From contig JAHHHU010000003.1 in assembly GCA_019359175.1 (NCBI GenBank), forward strand, positions 186,001 to 250,000: DNA of 64,000 bases, given 5' to 3'. The notes under the pieces were generated by a model. The model saw only the letters and a list, made by a program, of their open reading frames with translations. It was not told the DNA's origin and did no database searches. Numbering within the stretch: position 1 is the first letter of the stretch; every line of letters begins with the position of its first letter. The position numbers were made by a program, and so were the translations under genes. This stretch comes from Phormidium tanganyikae FI6-MK23 (GTDB lineage: Bacteria; Cyanobacteriota; Cyanobacteriia; Leptolyngbyales; Leptolyngbyaceae). Positions 17,862 to 28,221 of the stretch are shown piece by piece.

Positions 17862-20800
17862 ATGTCTGAATCGACAAATCAGTGGCAGTTTTGGATCGAT
17901 CGCGGGGGCACGTTCACCGATATTGTGGCGCAGCGTCCCGATGGCTCGATCGCAATTCACAAACTCCTATCCGAAAATCCAGAACGCTACACGGATGCGG
18001 CAATTCAAGGGATTCGAGAACTGCTTGGAGTCGAGCAAGATCAGCCAATTCCATCGGATCAAATTGCTGTCGTGAAAATGGGAACGACGGTCGCAACCAA
18101 CGCATTGTTAGAGCGAAAAGGCGATCGTACTTTGCTGTTGATCACCAAAGGCTTTCGAGATGCGTTACGAATTGGCTACCAAAATCGCCCGAACATTTTC
18201 GCTCAACACATTGTTCTACCGGAAATGCTGTACGAGCAAGTGATCGAAGTTGAAGAACGCTACAGCGCTCAGGGTGAAGAACTGTGTCCACTGTTGATCA
18301 CGGATGATTTTTTACGATCGCTCCAGTCCGCCTACGATGCTGGAATTCGCGCTTGTGCGATCGTGCTTTTACATGGATATCGCTATCCCAATCACGAACA
18401 GCAACTTTCAGCGATCGTTCAAAATATTGGGTTTACACAACTCTCGCTTTCTCATGCAGTAAGTCCGTTGATGAAATTGGTCAGTCGCGGTGATACTACT
18501 GTCGTCGATGCTTATCTTTCTCCAATTTTGCGGCGCTATGTCGAGCAAGTCAGTGCTGCACTGAGCGCAGAATTAATGTTTATGCAGTCGAATGGCGGAT
18601 TGGTCGAAGCTCAACGATTTCAGGGCAAAGATAGTATTTTGTCAGGACCAGCAGGCGGCATTGTGGGAGCGGTGAAAACAAGCGCGATCGCAGGATTCGA
18701 TCGGATCATTGGCTTTGATATGGGCGGAACTTCTACGGATGTTTCACACTTTAGCGGACAGTATGAGCGCACGTTTGAAACCGAAATTGCAGGCGTGAGA
18801 TTGCGATCGCCGATGATGGCAATTCACACGGTTGCGGCGGGGGGAGGTTCGATTCTTCAGTTTGATGGCAGTCGTTATCGAGTCGGGCCCGACTCGGCAG
18901 GCGCAGATCCAGGCCCTGCTTGCTATCGACGTGGCGGACCTTTAACCATCACAGATTGCAATGTGATGGTAGGAAAGCTTCAAGCTGAGTTCTTCCCGGC
19001 TGTGTTTGGGCAAGTGGGTAACTTACCGTTAGATGGTGCGATCGTGCAGCAACAGTTCACCGATCTCGCCGCCGAGATTCAAGCAAAAACAGGGAACTCT
19101 CGAACACCCGAACAAGTTGCAGAAGGCTTTTTAGCAATTGCGATCGACAAAATGGCAACGGCGATCAAGCAAATCTCAATCCAGCGCGGATATGATGTCA
19201 CCGATTACACGCTCTGTTGTTTTGGCGGTGCAGGTGGACAACACGCCTGCTTGATTGCAGAAGCTTTGGGGATGTCGCGAATTTTTATTCATCCCTATGC
19301 AGGGGTGTTGTCAGCCTATGGAATGGGTTTAGCAGATGTGCGATCGCTTAAAGAACGCGCGATCGAAACGGTGTTAACAGAACCCTTGATTCCAACCTTA
19401 GAGCAACAGTTCGAGAGCCTTGCACCCCAAAATTTTACGGCTGTTCAAGTGCTGAAAACAGTTCATTTGAAGTATGCGGGAACAGATACAACTTTACCGA
19501 TCGAGTTTGGAACCTTTGATGCGATTTGCGATCATTTCAATCAAACCTACACACAACGCTATGGATTTACAATGTCCGGCAAGTCGTTGATTGTTGAAGC
19601 AATTTCTGTAGAGGTCATTCATCCTGCTGCGATGCCGAGAGAGACGATTCAGAAAAGTGAGCGAACCTCTGCACTCACACCCACTGCGATCGTTCCAATC
19701 TACATGAAAGGCAACTGGCATCAAGCTCCCGTTTATCAGCGTGAACAATTGCAACCTGGTGATCGCATTTTGGGTGCAGCTTTGATCATCGAATCTACTG
19801 GCACAAATGTGATTGAGCCTGGATGGTCGGCTGAGATCGCGGCTCAAAATCATTTAGTCCTCGATCGACAAGAGAAAAGCGCTGGACTTAGAACAATCGA
19901 ACTTAGTGAAACGCCTGATCCGGTATTGTTGGAGATTTTTAACAATCTAATTCGAGCGATCGCGGAAGAAATGGGCATCACTCTGCAAAACACGAGCTAT
20001 TCCGTCAACATCAAAGAACGCTTAGATTTCTCCTGCGCGATCTTTGATCAATCTGGTCAACTGATTGCAAATGCGCCTCACATTCCTGTACATCTCGGCT
20101 CGATGAGTGAGAGCGTCAAAAGCTTAATCGAGGCAAAAGGAACACAAATTCGACCAGGCGATGTCTATGTTTCCAACAATCCCTACAATGGTGGGACACA
20201 CTTACCCGATATCACAGTCATTACGCCTGTGTTTGTTTCCGATGCTGCACCCAGCTTTTATGTAGCTTCGCGCGGACATCATGCAGATATTGGCGGCATC
20301 ACACCCGGGTCAATGCCCCCGAACAGTACCTCGATCGACCAAGAAGGCATCTTATTTGATAACTTTCAACTGGTACATCGAGGACAATTTCTTGAAGCTG
20401 AATTACTCGATCGACTCACCGCAACACTTTATCCCGTTCGCAATGTTCAGCAGAATATTGCAGACTTGCAAGCGCAAATCGCAGCCAACGCGCGGGGCGC
20501 TCAAGAACTACAACAAATGGCGTACCGCTACAGGCTTGAAACGGTTCAAACCTATATGCAGCACATTCAAGACAACGCAGAAGAATCCGTCAGACAAGCC
20601 ATTACAGTATTGCAGAATGGAAGCTTTACTTATCCAATGGATGATGGGACTCAGATTCGAGTGAACATTGAGATTGATCAAGCGAATCGAAGCGCGATCG
20701 TCGATTTCACCGGAACCTCTCCACAGCAACCAAACAATCTCAATGCTCCCCTCGCTATCTGTAAAGCCGTCGTTTTATATGTGTTTAGAACCTTGGTGAA

Positions 20801-21434
20801 GGATGATATTCCGCTAAATGCGGGCTGTCTAAAACCGCTCGAAATCATTGTGCCCGAAGGCTGTCTGCTCAATCCTCGCTATCCTGCTGCTGTCGTCGCG
20901 GGTAATGTTGAGACTTCTCAAGCGATCGCGAATACGCTCTATGGTGCATTAGGAATCTTAGCCGCCGCTCAAGGCACAATGAACAATTTCACATTTGGAA
21001 ATGAGCAATATCAATACTATGAAACAATCTGCGGGGGATCAGGGGCAGGTGCAACCTTCAATGGAACTGATGCGGTACAAACCCATATGACCAACTCTCG
21101 ACTTACTGATCCTGAAGTTTTAGAATGGCGGTTTCCCGTGTTGGTTGATCGTTTTGCGATTCGTCCCGATAGTGGCGGTAAAGGAAAGCATTCGGGTGGA
21201 AATGGCGTAATGCGTCAGATTCGATTTCGGGAAGCGATGAGCGCAGCGATTTTGTCAGGACATCGACGGATTCCGCCATTTGGATTAAGCGGGGGTGAAT
21301 CAGGCGAAGTTGGGCGAAATTGGATCAAGCGCAACACTGGGAAAATTGAAGCGATCGAGAGTAAAGCTGAAGTACAGATGCAGCCTGGAGATGTGTTTGT
21401 GATTGAGACACCGGGCGGCGGTGGTTTTGGTTAG
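17862..21434 (+). CDS. 5-oxoprolinase / hydantoinase A-B fusion
   Basis: 1190 residues from the ATG at 17862 ([20 protein letters not shown]); a GTG 27 bases earlier is in frame but adds residues foreign to the family. The N-terminal half is HyuA-like: the phosphate-binding [10 protein letters not shown], then [14 protein letters not shown]-type motif (seen as [11 protein letters not shown]), and [16 protein letters not shown]. The C-terminal half is HyuB-like: [31 protein letters not shown] and [16 protein letters not shown] with metal-binding His/Asp. The single-chain arrangement is that of ATP-dependent 5-oxoprolinase (OplAH), which opens 5-oxoproline to glutamate in glutathione turnover. 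A related hydantoin substrate cannot be excluded. It stands alone. Confidence 0.92.
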   Translation: MSESTNQWQFWIDRGGTFTDIVAQRPDGSIAIHKLLSENPERYTDAAIQGIRELLGVEQDQPIPSDQIAVVKMGTTVATNALLERKGDRTLLLITKGFRDALRIGYQNRPNIFAQHIVLPEMLYEQVIEVEERYSAQGEELCPLLITDDFLRSLQSAYDAGIRACAIVLLHGYRYPNHEQQLSAIVQNIGFTQLSLSHAVSPLMKLVSRGDTTVVDAYLSPILRRYVEQVSAALSAELMFMQSNGGLVEAQRFQGKDSILSGPAGGIVGAVKTSAIAGFDRIIGFDMGGTSTDVSHFSGQYERTFETEIAGVRLRSPMMAIHTVAAGGGSILQFDGSRYRVGPDSAGADPGPACYRRGGPLTITDCNVMVGKLQAEFFPAVFGQVGNLPLDGAIVQQQFTDLAAEIQAKTGNSRTPEQVAEGFLAIAIDKMATAIKQISIQRGYDVTDYTLCCFGGAGGQHACLIAEALGMSRIFIHPYAGVLSAYGMGLADVRSLKERAIETVLTEPLIPTLEQQFESLAPQNFTAVQVLKTVHLKYAGTDTTLPIEFGTFDAICDHFNQTYTQRYGFTMSGKSLIVEAISVEVIHPAAMPRETIQKSERTSALTPTAIVPIYMKGNWHQAPVYQREQLQPGDRILGAALIIESTGTNVIEPGWSAEIAAQNHLVLDRQEKSAGLRTIELSETPDPVLLEIFNNLIRAIAEEMGITLQNTSYSVNIKERLDFSCAIFDQSGQLIANAPHIPVHLGSMSESVKSLIEAKGTQIRPGDVYVSNNPYNGGTHLPDITVITPVFVSDAAPSFYVASRGHHADIGGITPGSMPPNSTSIDQEGILFDNFQLVHRGQFLEAELLDRLTATLYPVRNVQQNIADLQAQIAANARGAQELQQMAYRYRLETVQTYMQHIQDNAEESVRQAITVLQNGSFTYPMDDGTQIRVNIEIDQANRSAIVDFTGTSPQQPNNLNAPLAICKAVVLYVFRTLVKDDIPLNAGCLKPLEIIVPEGCLLNPRYPAAVVAGNVETSQAIANTLYGALGILAAAQGTMNNFTFGNEQYQYYETICGGSGAGATFNGTDAVQTHMTNSRLTDPEVLEWRFPVLVDRFAIRPDSGGKGKHSGGNGVMRQIRFREAMSAAILSGHRRIPPFGLSGGESGEVGRNWIKRNTGKIEAIESKAEVQMQPGDVFVIETPGGGGFG

Positions 21435-21535
21435 CAAGTTGGTTAGCATCAGTTCGACGAGTTCTTCCACTGCGTTTTTAGCGGCTTCCCGAATTTGCAA
21501 TCGTAGCGAACCGCTTCTGTCGAACGAACACCTGG

Positions 21536-23428
21536 TTAGACCCTAACTTCACAAACTTGGCGCATTGTTCTCAAAAGCTCCTCGGCGGTGTAAGGCTTTT
21601 GCAAAAATCTGGAAGCCTCCTGATGAGCAGGCGATCGAGTTTGAGAAACCAATCCGCTGATCGCAATAATCTTCACCTGTGCATTGATCTCGTGCAGTCG
21701 ATGAATTGTTGTTGCACCATCCATCACAGGCATCATCATATCGACTAAGACAACGCTGATATGGTTCTGATGCTGATGATAAAGCGAGATCGCTTCTCTG
21801 CCATTCGCAGCCGTTAGCACCCGATAATGATAAGCCTCTAACAAGGCTTTGCTACTTTCTCGAATCGCAGCTTCATCATCCACAATCAGCACCAATTCTT
21901 CATGTCCTGCCAAAATCTCCGTCGGCTGCAGTTCCTGAGCATCAACTGCCATCACAGCAGGCAAAAATAGATGAAACTGTGTCCCGTGACCGACTTCACT
22001 TTTCACCGTTACAAAGCCACCGTGACCTTTGATAATGCCAAGCACTGTAGAAAGTCCAAGCCCTGTGCCTTTACCAAACTCTTTGGTGGTAAAAAACGGC
22101 TCAAAGATTCTATCGATCGCTTCAGGGTCAATGCCTGTTCCGGTGTCCGAAACCATGAGTTTCACAAACGAACCGACTCGCGCATCAATGTTGGTTTGAG
22201 TATAAGCGTGATCGATCGATTGATTTTCAGCCACGATCGACAATGTTCCACCGTTTGGCATCGCATCTCGTGCATTCACACAAAGATTCATAAGTACCTG
22301 ATGAAGCTGGGTTGCATTGCCGCCGATCGCTCCTAAGTTTGGGGTGATGTGGGTTTCGATCGCAATAGATTTCGGAAAAGTTTCTTCTGCAATCTGCTGT
22401 GTTTCTAAAATCAAAGGCTCTAAGTGTAGAACCGCCTGTTCGCCTTCTACACCCCGCGCAAACAATAGAACTTGTTTGACTAAAGCGGCTCCTCGTTTTG
22501 CATTCGTCTCCATCATTTTTAACAATCGCTGATTGTGTTCATCGAGCTGCGGAAACTTTAGCTGCAACAATTGAGCCGTTGCCAAAATGGGAGTGAGAAT
22601 GTTGTTGAGATCGTGAGCAAGCCCACTCGCAAGCGTCCCAATGCTTTCCATGCGTTGAATTCTTAGAAATTGCGCCTCTAGCTTTTTCTTTTCGGTCACA
22701 TCAGTACTGACCACTAGGATCGATTTTGGTTTACCGTCGTCGTCGCGTACCAGCGTCCAGCGACTTTCGACTGTCAAAACCTTACCGCTTCTCGTGATGC
22801 GCTGTAGTTCACCTGACCATTCGCCTTGTTCTAACAGTGTGATTTGAGCGTGTTGCAGCGAAGGAAGAGGTTTCGGGTAAAGCATTTCATCCGTGTTACC
22901 AGTCATCTCTTCTGCACTCCAACCGTAAAGCCGCTCTGCTCCTTTGTTCCAAAACAAAATTCGACTATTCAAGTCTTGAACTGAAATCGCATCTGTCGCC
23001 ACATCTAGCAATGCCGCTTGCTCTCGGATTTTATGTTCCGCCCGTTTTCGCTCGATCGCATATCGAATCGATCGCACTAAGATATCGCTAGTCACTTGAT
23101 CTTTAACGAGATAATCCTGCGCGCCACTTTGTACCGCACGACTTGCCAAAGTTTCATCATTCAGCCCAGTGATCACCACAATCGGCGTATTGCGATCGTG
23201 ATTGTACAGACGAATAAAGGTTTCCAGTCCTTGAGTATCGGGGAGAGAAAGATCGAGCAAAATCACATCAAAGCTGTGGTCTTGAAGCTGCTGTAAGCCT
23301 TGATTTAATTGCTCAACTTGAGTTAGCTCAAATCTTTGCGATCGCACCTCGATCAAAAGTTCCTGCAATAGCCGAGCATCGCCGGGATTGTCTTCGATCA
23401 GCAACACTTTAATCAGAGGAATGTCCAT
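21536..23428 (-). CDS. Hybrid histidine kinase: REC-PAS-HisKA-HATPase-REC
   Basis: 630 residues from the ATG at 23428 (MDIPLIKVLLIEDNPGDARLL). An upstream in-frame ATG at 23467 would overlap the previous gene and lacks family sequence. Order of domains: REC at about 1-120 with phospho-Asp in DVILLDLSLPD, PAS at about 140-265, HisKA with phospho-His in LASGLAHDLNNILTP, HATPase with N (NLCVNARDAMP), G1 (DTGTGID) and G2 (GKGTGLGLSTV) boxes, and a second REC at about 515-630 with VVLVDMMMPVMDG. The NtrB-like H-box is typical of soluble kinases; no membrane segments are present. It is the last gene of a three-gene two-component operon, 5 bases after the Rcp1-like regulator. Confidence 0.92.
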   Translation of the reverse strand: MDIPLIKVLLIEDNPGDARLLQELLIEVRSQRFELTQVEQLNQGLQQLQDHSFDVILLDLSLPDTQGLETFIRLYNHDRNTPIVVITGLNDETLASRAVQSGAQDYLVKDQVTSDILVRSIRYAIERKRAEHKIREQAALLDVATDAISVQDLNSRILFWNKGAERLYGWSAEEMTGNTDEMLYPKPLPSLQHAQITLLEQGEWSGELQRITRSGKVLTVESRWTLVRDDDGKPKSILVVSTDVTEKKKLEAQFLRIQRMESIGTLASGLAHDLNNILTPILATAQLLQLKFPQLDEHNQRLLKMMETNAKRGAALVKQVLLFARGVEGEQAVLHLEPLILETQQIAEETFPKSIAIETHITPNLGAIGGNATQLHQVLMNLCVNARDAMPNGGTLSIVAENQSIDHAYTQTNIDARVGSFVKLMVSDTGTGIDPEAIDRIFEPFFTTKEFGKGTGLGLSTVLGIIKGHGGFVTVKSEVGHGTQFHLFLPAVMAVDAQELQPTEILAGHEELVLIVDDEAAIRESSKALLEAYHYRVLTAANGREAISLYHQHQNHISVVLVDMMMPVMDGATTIHRLHEINAQVKIIAISGLVSQTRSPAHQEASRFLQKPYTAEELLRTMRQVCEVRV

Positions 23429-23433
23429 AGTTT

Positions 23434-23877
23434 TTATGCCGGTGAAAGTTTCACAATGGTTAGCCAAAATGCTTCTATCGATCGAACCACTTTTATAAAT
23501 TGCTCTAGATCAATTGGTTTTGTAATGTAACAATTGGCGTGAAAGTTGTAAGCGCGGACAATATCATCCTCAGATTGAGAAGTCGTCAAGACCACAACGG
23601 GAATGCGTCTAAAATCGGAGCTAAACTTAATTTCTTCTAAGACTTCGCGCCCATCTTTTCGAGGTAGATTCAAATCGAGCAAAATCAAATCGGGACGAGG
23701 CGCATGATCGAACTTTCCTTGTCGGTGCAAAAACTCGATCGCTTGGACTCCATCTTCGACGACACTCAAACGGTTGAAGAGTGTTCCTTCTCTCAGAACT
23801 TCTTGGGTCAGCCTGACATCACCAGGATTATCTTCTACCAATAGAATCTCGATTAATCTACCAGGATTATTGTTCAA
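23434..23877 (-). CDS. Rcp1-like single-domain response regulator
   Basis: 147 residues, only a receiver domain. The acidic pocket is in [12 protein letters not shown], the phospho-Asp in [13 protein letters not shown], the Thr/Ser switch in [12 protein letters not shown] and the Lys in [12 protein letters not shown]. This RKDGREVL-type receiver is the Rcp1 family, usually phosphorylated by phytochrome-like kinases. It lies between the two kinases with gaps of 6 and 5 bases, so the three proteins are made together and probably exchange phosphate. Confidence 0.93.
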   Translation of the reverse strand: MNNNPGRLIEILLVEDNPGDVRLTQEVLREGTLFNRLSVVEDGVQAIEFLHRQGKFDHAPRPDLILLDLNLPRKDGREVLEEIKFSSDFRRIPVVVLTTSQSEDDIVRAYNFHANCYITKPIDLEQFIKVVRSIEAFWLTIVKLSPA

Positions 23878-23883
23878 AGTTGC

Positions 23884-25896
23884 TCACTCCATTTGAGATT
23901 GATCTGGAACTGTAAAACAGAACGTTGAACCTTTTCCAGGACAAGACTCGACCCAGATCTTTCCTCCATGCCGCTCCACAATCTTTTTGCAAATCGCTAA
24001 ACCGATTCCGGTTCCTGGATATTCAGCCCGATTGTGCAATCGCTGGAAGATCACAAAGATACGATCGACATACTGCGGCTCGATTCCAATCCCGTTATCC
24101 TGCACTCGAAATAGCCATTGCTCGGAGTGTGATTGGGCTGAGAGGTAAATCAGCGGAGGTTCAGCACTCCGAAACTTCAGCGCATTACTAATCAAGTTCT
24201 GAAATAGCTGAATCATTTGTGTGCGATCTGCCGCGATTTCTGGCAGAGGATCTGAAATAACAGTCGCTTGCGTTTCGCCGATCGCGAGTTTCAAATTCGC
24301 GATCGCTTGTTCAAGGCTCTCGTTGCAATTCACCTGCTCGAAAGTTTTCCCGCGCGTTTCGACTCGTGAGTATGTCAACAAATCATTGATCAGCGTCTTC
24401 ATGCGAGTCGCACCATCGACCGCATAGTTGATAAAGTCGTTCGCGCTTTCGTCTAATTGGTCTTTATATCGCCGCTCTAACAGTTGCAAATAGCTCGTAA
24501 TCATTCGCAGCGGTTCTTGCAAATCGTGGGACGCGATATAAGCAAATTGTTGCAGTTCCGCATTTGATAGAGCGAGTTCCTGACGCTGCCGAGTTTCTTG
24601 CTCTAATAACTGTGCTTGGTGCAAAGCAATGCCAATCTGATCCGAAAGTTGCTGGAGCAATTCGATTTCAAACTCAGTCCAACGCCGCACTTCTGCACAT
24701 TGATGAGTAATCAACAATCCCCATAATTCCGCTTTGATCAAAATGGGAACGACTAATTTAGCTTTCACCTGAAACTGTTGCACAAACTCGACTAAACAAT
24801 CTGCAACGTTCTCCTGCTCATCCGTCACATCGGCAATCTTAGCAACTCTGCCTTGGCGATATTGCTCTCGATAGTCCGCTGGAAACACCTCCTCAGGAAA
24901 TCGATTTCCCAAGATCGGAGTCCAATCGGGTAAAACAGCTTCAGCGACACCACTCCCGCTTCCATCCGCCCACAAGCGATAGATCAAAACGCGATCGGCT
25001 TGCAAAACTTTCTGCACCTCAGTCACCGCTGTCTGTAACACTTCATCTAGATTCAGCGATTGGCGAATTTTCAAGGTCACATCTGAAAAAAGCTGCGATC
25101 GCTGATACTGCCTTTGTAATTCTTGTTGTCCGCGCTTGCGATCGGTGATGTCTTGAAAATAAGCAGAAATCCCATCTTGGAACGGATAAGCATGAACCGC
25201 AAACCAAGCATCCAGCGGCGCGTAAAATGCTTCAAATTCAACCGCAGTCTGTTCAGCCCTGACGCGAAAATAGTGCTGGTAAAACTCAGAACCCACCGCT
25301 TCAGGAAATTCATCCCAAATGTTCTTCCCTAGTAGCTCTGTTCGGGTTCGCTGCAAAAGTGGCTCTATTTTAGAATTGAGATCAGTAAATCGCCAGTTTT
25401 GATCCAGTGCAAAAAAAGCATCAGTAATGCTTTCGAGAATGTTGTTTGTGCGATTGCGTTCTGTTTCCACTTCTCGTCTAGCGGTTTGTTCTCGCGCCAT
25501 TTGCTCTCGTAACTGTCGCGTGAGTTGCTGGACTCCCAAATGAATCTGTACACGAGCAAGCACTTCTTGTTGTTGAAACGGTTTGGTAACATAATCGACC
25601 GCGCCTAAATTAAAGCCTTTGACTTTATCGATCGTTTCAGTGAGTGCTGTCATAAAGATCACTGGAATTTCTGCGATGGTATGATTTGCTTTTAGCTGAC
25701 GGCAGGTTTCAAATCCATCCATCTCAGGCATGAAAGCGTCAAGCAAAATCAAGTCCGGTCGCGCATCCTTGGCAATCTCGATCGCGCTTTCTCCATCTTC
25801 TGCGACTAATATCTGAAAGTTCGCAGCGTTCAAACAGTCACACAGACCTTCCAGCTCAGTCAATGTATCATCGACAATCAAAATCTGCCCATTCAT
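23884..25896 (-). CDS. REC-PAS-GAF histidine kinase, phytochrome-like
   Basis: 670 residues from the ATG at 25896, which has GAGG four bases upstream; a longer frame to 26001 is not supported. Domains: REC 1-120 (phospho-Asp in LILLDAFMPEMDG), PAS about 150-260, GAF about 275-430, HisKA with His in FAYIASHDLQEPLRM, and HATPase at about 550-665 (NLISNALKFR, DNGIGI, GTGIGLAI). The GAF is of the cyanobacteriochrome-like type (RQGRVAKIADV, FQVKAKLVVPIL, WGLLITHQC). The chromophore-binding CH pair of true cyanobacteriochromes appears here as Cys-Leu (ADCLVEF), and no DXCF motif is seen, so bilin binding is doubtful. First gene of the operon with the Rcp1-like regulator and a second kinase. Confidence 0.92.
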   Translation of the reverse strand: MNGQILIVDDTLTELEGLCDCLNAANFQILVAEDGESAIEIAKDARPDLILLDAFMPEMDGFETCRQLKANHTIAEIPVIFMTALTETIDKVKGFNLGAVDYVTKPFQQQEVLARVQIHLGVQQLTRQLREQMAREQTARREVETERNRTNNILESITDAFFALDQNWRFTDLNSKIEPLLQRTRTELLGKNIWDEFPEAVGSEFYQHYFRVRAEQTAVEFEAFYAPLDAWFAVHAYPFQDGISAYFQDITDRKRGQQELQRQYQRSQLFSDVTLKIRQSLNLDEVLQTAVTEVQKVLQADRVLIYRLWADGSGSGVAEAVLPDWTPILGNRFPEEVFPADYREQYRQGRVAKIADVTDEQENVADCLVEFVQQFQVKAKLVVPILIKAELWGLLITHQCAEVRRWTEFEIELLQQLSDQIGIALHQAQLLEQETRQRQELALSNAELQQFAYIASHDLQEPLRMITSYLQLLERRYKDQLDESANDFINYAVDGATRMKTLINDLLTYSRVETRGKTFEQVNCNESLEQAIANLKLAIGETQATVISDPLPEIAADRTQMIQLFQNLISNALKFRSAEPPLIYLSAQSHSEQWLFRVQDNGIGIEPQYVDRIFVIFQRLHNRAEYPGTGIGLAICKKIVERHGGKIWVESCPGKGSTFCFTVPDQSQME

Positions 25897-26055
25897 AATT
25901 CCTCGTTCATTAAAAATAGTTTGATAAATCTCAGAGCTTGCTTTTTTAAAGTTCTTCAAGTGGGTGTAGCGATGGGTATATAGCGATTCTTGTTCTAACA
26001 CTTTAAAACAAACGAAAGAAATATTTCTTTAAGTCATATTCATGAAGTTTCTTAA

Positions 26056-27525
26056 CTAAGCCTGCCAATCTTTTGCCCGATCGACTGCTTTTTGCCACTG
26101 TTTAAAGTCAGACTGAATCGAGGATGAACTGGGTTCAAAAATACGATCGATCACCCGTCGTTCTACCAATTGATCATAGTGCTGCCAAAATCCAGCCGCG
26201 AGTCCTGCCGCAAATGCAACTCCTAAAACGGTGGTATCTCGAATCGTGGGACGCTCGATCGCAATTCCCAACACATCGGCTTGAAGCTGCATCAAAAAGT
26301 TATTTTCACAAGCTCCACCATCGACCGATAGTTTTTGCAGTGGGATCGGGCTGTGGGTTTCAATTTCGTCTACTACTTCTTTGACTTGAAACGCGATCGC
26401 TTCAAGCACCGAACGCACTAAATGTTCTCGCCGTACCCCGCCTGTAATGCCCATGAACGCCCCACGCGCATTCATATTCCAATGCGGTGTTCCCAATCCA
26501 CTCAGCGCAGGCACAAAGTACACGCCACCATTATCGGGAACTTGCTGTGCGATCGCTTCGGTTTCCTGTGCGGTTGAAATCAAGCCCAATCCATCCCGAA
26601 GCCATTGAATGCAAGCCCCACTCGTAAACATACTGCCTTCGAGTGCGTAACCAATTTGATTGTTCTCTGTCCAAGCGATCGTAGAAATGAGTTGCTGATT
26701 CGATCGCACAATTTCCGATCCAGTGTGCGCGACGAGAAAGCTCCCAGTTCCATAGGTGCATTTCATCAAACCGGGTCGATCGCAGCCTTGACCGAACAAT
26801 GCAGCTTGCTGATCTCCTAAAATTGCGGTGATCGGAATTTCAACTTCTAATAAATTCGTTACCCCGAATGTTCCTAAGCTGGGTTGAATTGTGGGCAAAG
26901 TTTGCGCGGGAATTTCAAACAGTTCAAGCAATCTTTCATCCCATTCCAGCGTTTTTAAGTTCATCAACAGCGTGCGACTGGCATTACTGTGATCCGTTGC
27001 GTGAACTTTCCCGCCTGTAAGATTCCACAAAATCCAAGTATCGATCGTGCCTGCTAGAACGGTGTTTAAATCAATGCCTTGCGTGTGATCGAGTAGCCAT
27101 CTCAGCTTCGTAGCGGAAAAGTAGGCATCAATCACTAAGCCAGTTCGATCGTAGATTTCTGCTGCCAATCCACGATCGCGTAATTCATTGCAAAAAGGAG
27201 CCGTCCGCCGATCTTGCCAAACGATCGCGCGATGTAACGATTTACCAGTATTTTTGTCCCAAAGTAAACAAGTTTCGCGCTGAACCGTCAGGCCGATCGC
27301 CGCAATCTCAGAGGGTTGAATCTTTGACGTTGCTGCCCGGATCACCGATTGAGTTGCAGCCCAAATCTCTTCAGCATCGTGTTCTAACCATCCGGGCTGA
27401 GGATAATATTGCTTGAGTTCTTGATACGCTTGTCCAGCAACATTGCCGGCTTGGTCAAATAGAAAGGCTCGATTTCCCGTTGTGCCAAGGTCGAGTGCCA
27501 GAATGTATCGTGCTGCGGTTGTCAT
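26056..27525 (-). CDS. glpK: Glycerol kinase
   Basis: 489 residues, usual length for GlpK. It phosphorylates glycerol to glycerol 3-phosphate with ATP, feeding lipid synthesis. FGGY-family motifs: N-terminal ALDLGTTGNRAFLFD (phosphate 1), VWQDRRTA, the glycerol-binding region around DHSNASRTLLMNL, GDQQAALFGQGC and the C-terminal LSVDGGACENNFLMQLQADVLG. The ATG at 27525 is the natural start. It is a single-gene unit, separated from the kinase operon by 159 bases. Confidence 0.95.
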   Translation of the reverse strand: MTTAARYILALDLGTTGNRAFLFDQAGNVAGQAYQELKQYYPQPGWLEHDAEEIWAATQSVIRAATSKIQPSEIAAIGLTVQRETCLLWDKNTGKSLHRAIVWQDRRTAPFCNELRDRGLAAEIYDRTGLVIDAYFSATKLRWLLDHTQGIDLNTVLAGTIDTWILWNLTGGKVHATDHSNASRTLLMNLKTLEWDERLLELFEIPAQTLPTIQPSLGTFGVTNLLEVEIPITAILGDQQAALFGQGCDRPGLMKCTYGTGSFLVAHTGSEIVRSNQQLISTIAWTENNQIGYALEGSMFTSGACIQWLRDGLGLISTAQETEAIAQQVPDNGGVYFVPALSGLGTPHWNMNARGAFMGITGGVRREHLVRSVLEAIAFQVKEVVDEIETHSPIPLQKLSVDGGACENNFLMQLQADVLGIAIERPTIRDTTVLGVAFAAGLAAGFWQHYDQLVERRVIDRIFEPSSSSIQSDFKQWQKAVDRAKDWQA

Positions 27526-27604
27526 ACGTCGCGATGAGGTCGTCTCACTCTGACAATAGCGACATTTACGAATGCTCGATCGTGACGTTTTATGGACAGC
27601 GTTA

Positions 27605-27643
27605 GTAGCGTAGAGATGCTTGATTGGAACGTCTCTACGCTAC
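27605..27643. repeat. Perfect 12-bp inverted repeat upstream of glpK
   Basis: GTAGCGTAGAGA and TCTCTACGCTAC separated by 15 bases. It lies between glpK and ylqD, 80 bases before the glpK start. The AGCGTAGAGACG-type hairpin is a common cyanobacterial intergenic repeat; it could also act as a terminator for ylqD, although there is no T-run. Confidence 0.7.
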
Positions 27644-27692
27644 CTTGATCCACGATCGAATTCATTCATAAGAAGTTTTAGCGGGGACTGGA

Positions 27693-28142
27693 TCAAATAA
27701 TGCCGCGAATCTCCTCGACAATGCCATCTCGCAGCAACACTTCAACATTCATCTTCTCAATCAAATTGTCTCCAGGCTCAACCCGAAACACACTGCCAAT
27801 TTGTCCTTGCTGCACTTCTTGATCGAGTTCTAGCATCTGAACCTGTTGAAGCTGCTGTAAGCTTTGATTCTTTTGTTCGAGCAACTCACTTTTGCTCTGA
27901 TTGAACTGCATCCGAATGTTTTCGCTCTGCTGTAACGCTTCGGGGCTTCCAGGTTGGAGGGTCTGCCGCTGTAGCTCAGCTAAGACTTGCTGCATCTGCA
28001 TTTCAAGTTGTTGTAGCTGATTGTCAGTTTGATTCAACTGCGCCTGTAACGTTTGCTGCGCCTCTTCTTTCCAGCGAGGGGTCACGATCGCTTTGATATT
28101 GACATTGCGCTGCAACAACAGATGAGACTTGGAAATTTCCAT
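27693..28142 (-). CDS. YlqD family protein
   Basis: 149 residues. The protein starts with a small beta region (LLLQRNVNIKAIVTPRWKEEA), followed by a long Gln-rich coiled coil (about residues 28-108, with repeated LQQLEMQMQQVL-type heptads), and ends in a second beta region (GSVFRVEPGDNLIEKMNVEVLLRDGIVEEI). This coiled-coil-between-strands layout is that of YlqD, an uncharacterised family near ribosome-maturation genes in other bacteria. It follows aas at 80 bases, with a terminator between. Confidence 0.85.
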   Translation of the reverse strand: MEISKSHLLLQRNVNIKAIVTPRWKEEAQQTLQAQLNQTDNQLQQLEMQMQQVLAELQRQTLQPGSPEALQQSENIRMQFNQSKSELLEQKNQSLQQLQQVQMLELDQEVQQGQIGSVFRVEPGDNLIEKMNVEVLLRDGIVEEIRGII

Positions 28143-28175
28143 ACGGTGACTCAGAGTTAGAACTAGGGGAAAACC

Positions 28176-28210
28176 GGGGGCTAGAAGGAATGATAAATGG
28201 TTTAGCCCCC
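28176..28210 (-). terminator. Terminator after aas
   Basis: On the minus strand GGGGGCTA and TAGCCCCC form an 8-bp stem with a 19-base loop, followed by GGTTTTCC. It lies just past the aas stop and before ylqD. Confidence 0.65.
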
Positions 28211-28221
28211 CTAGAATCGCA

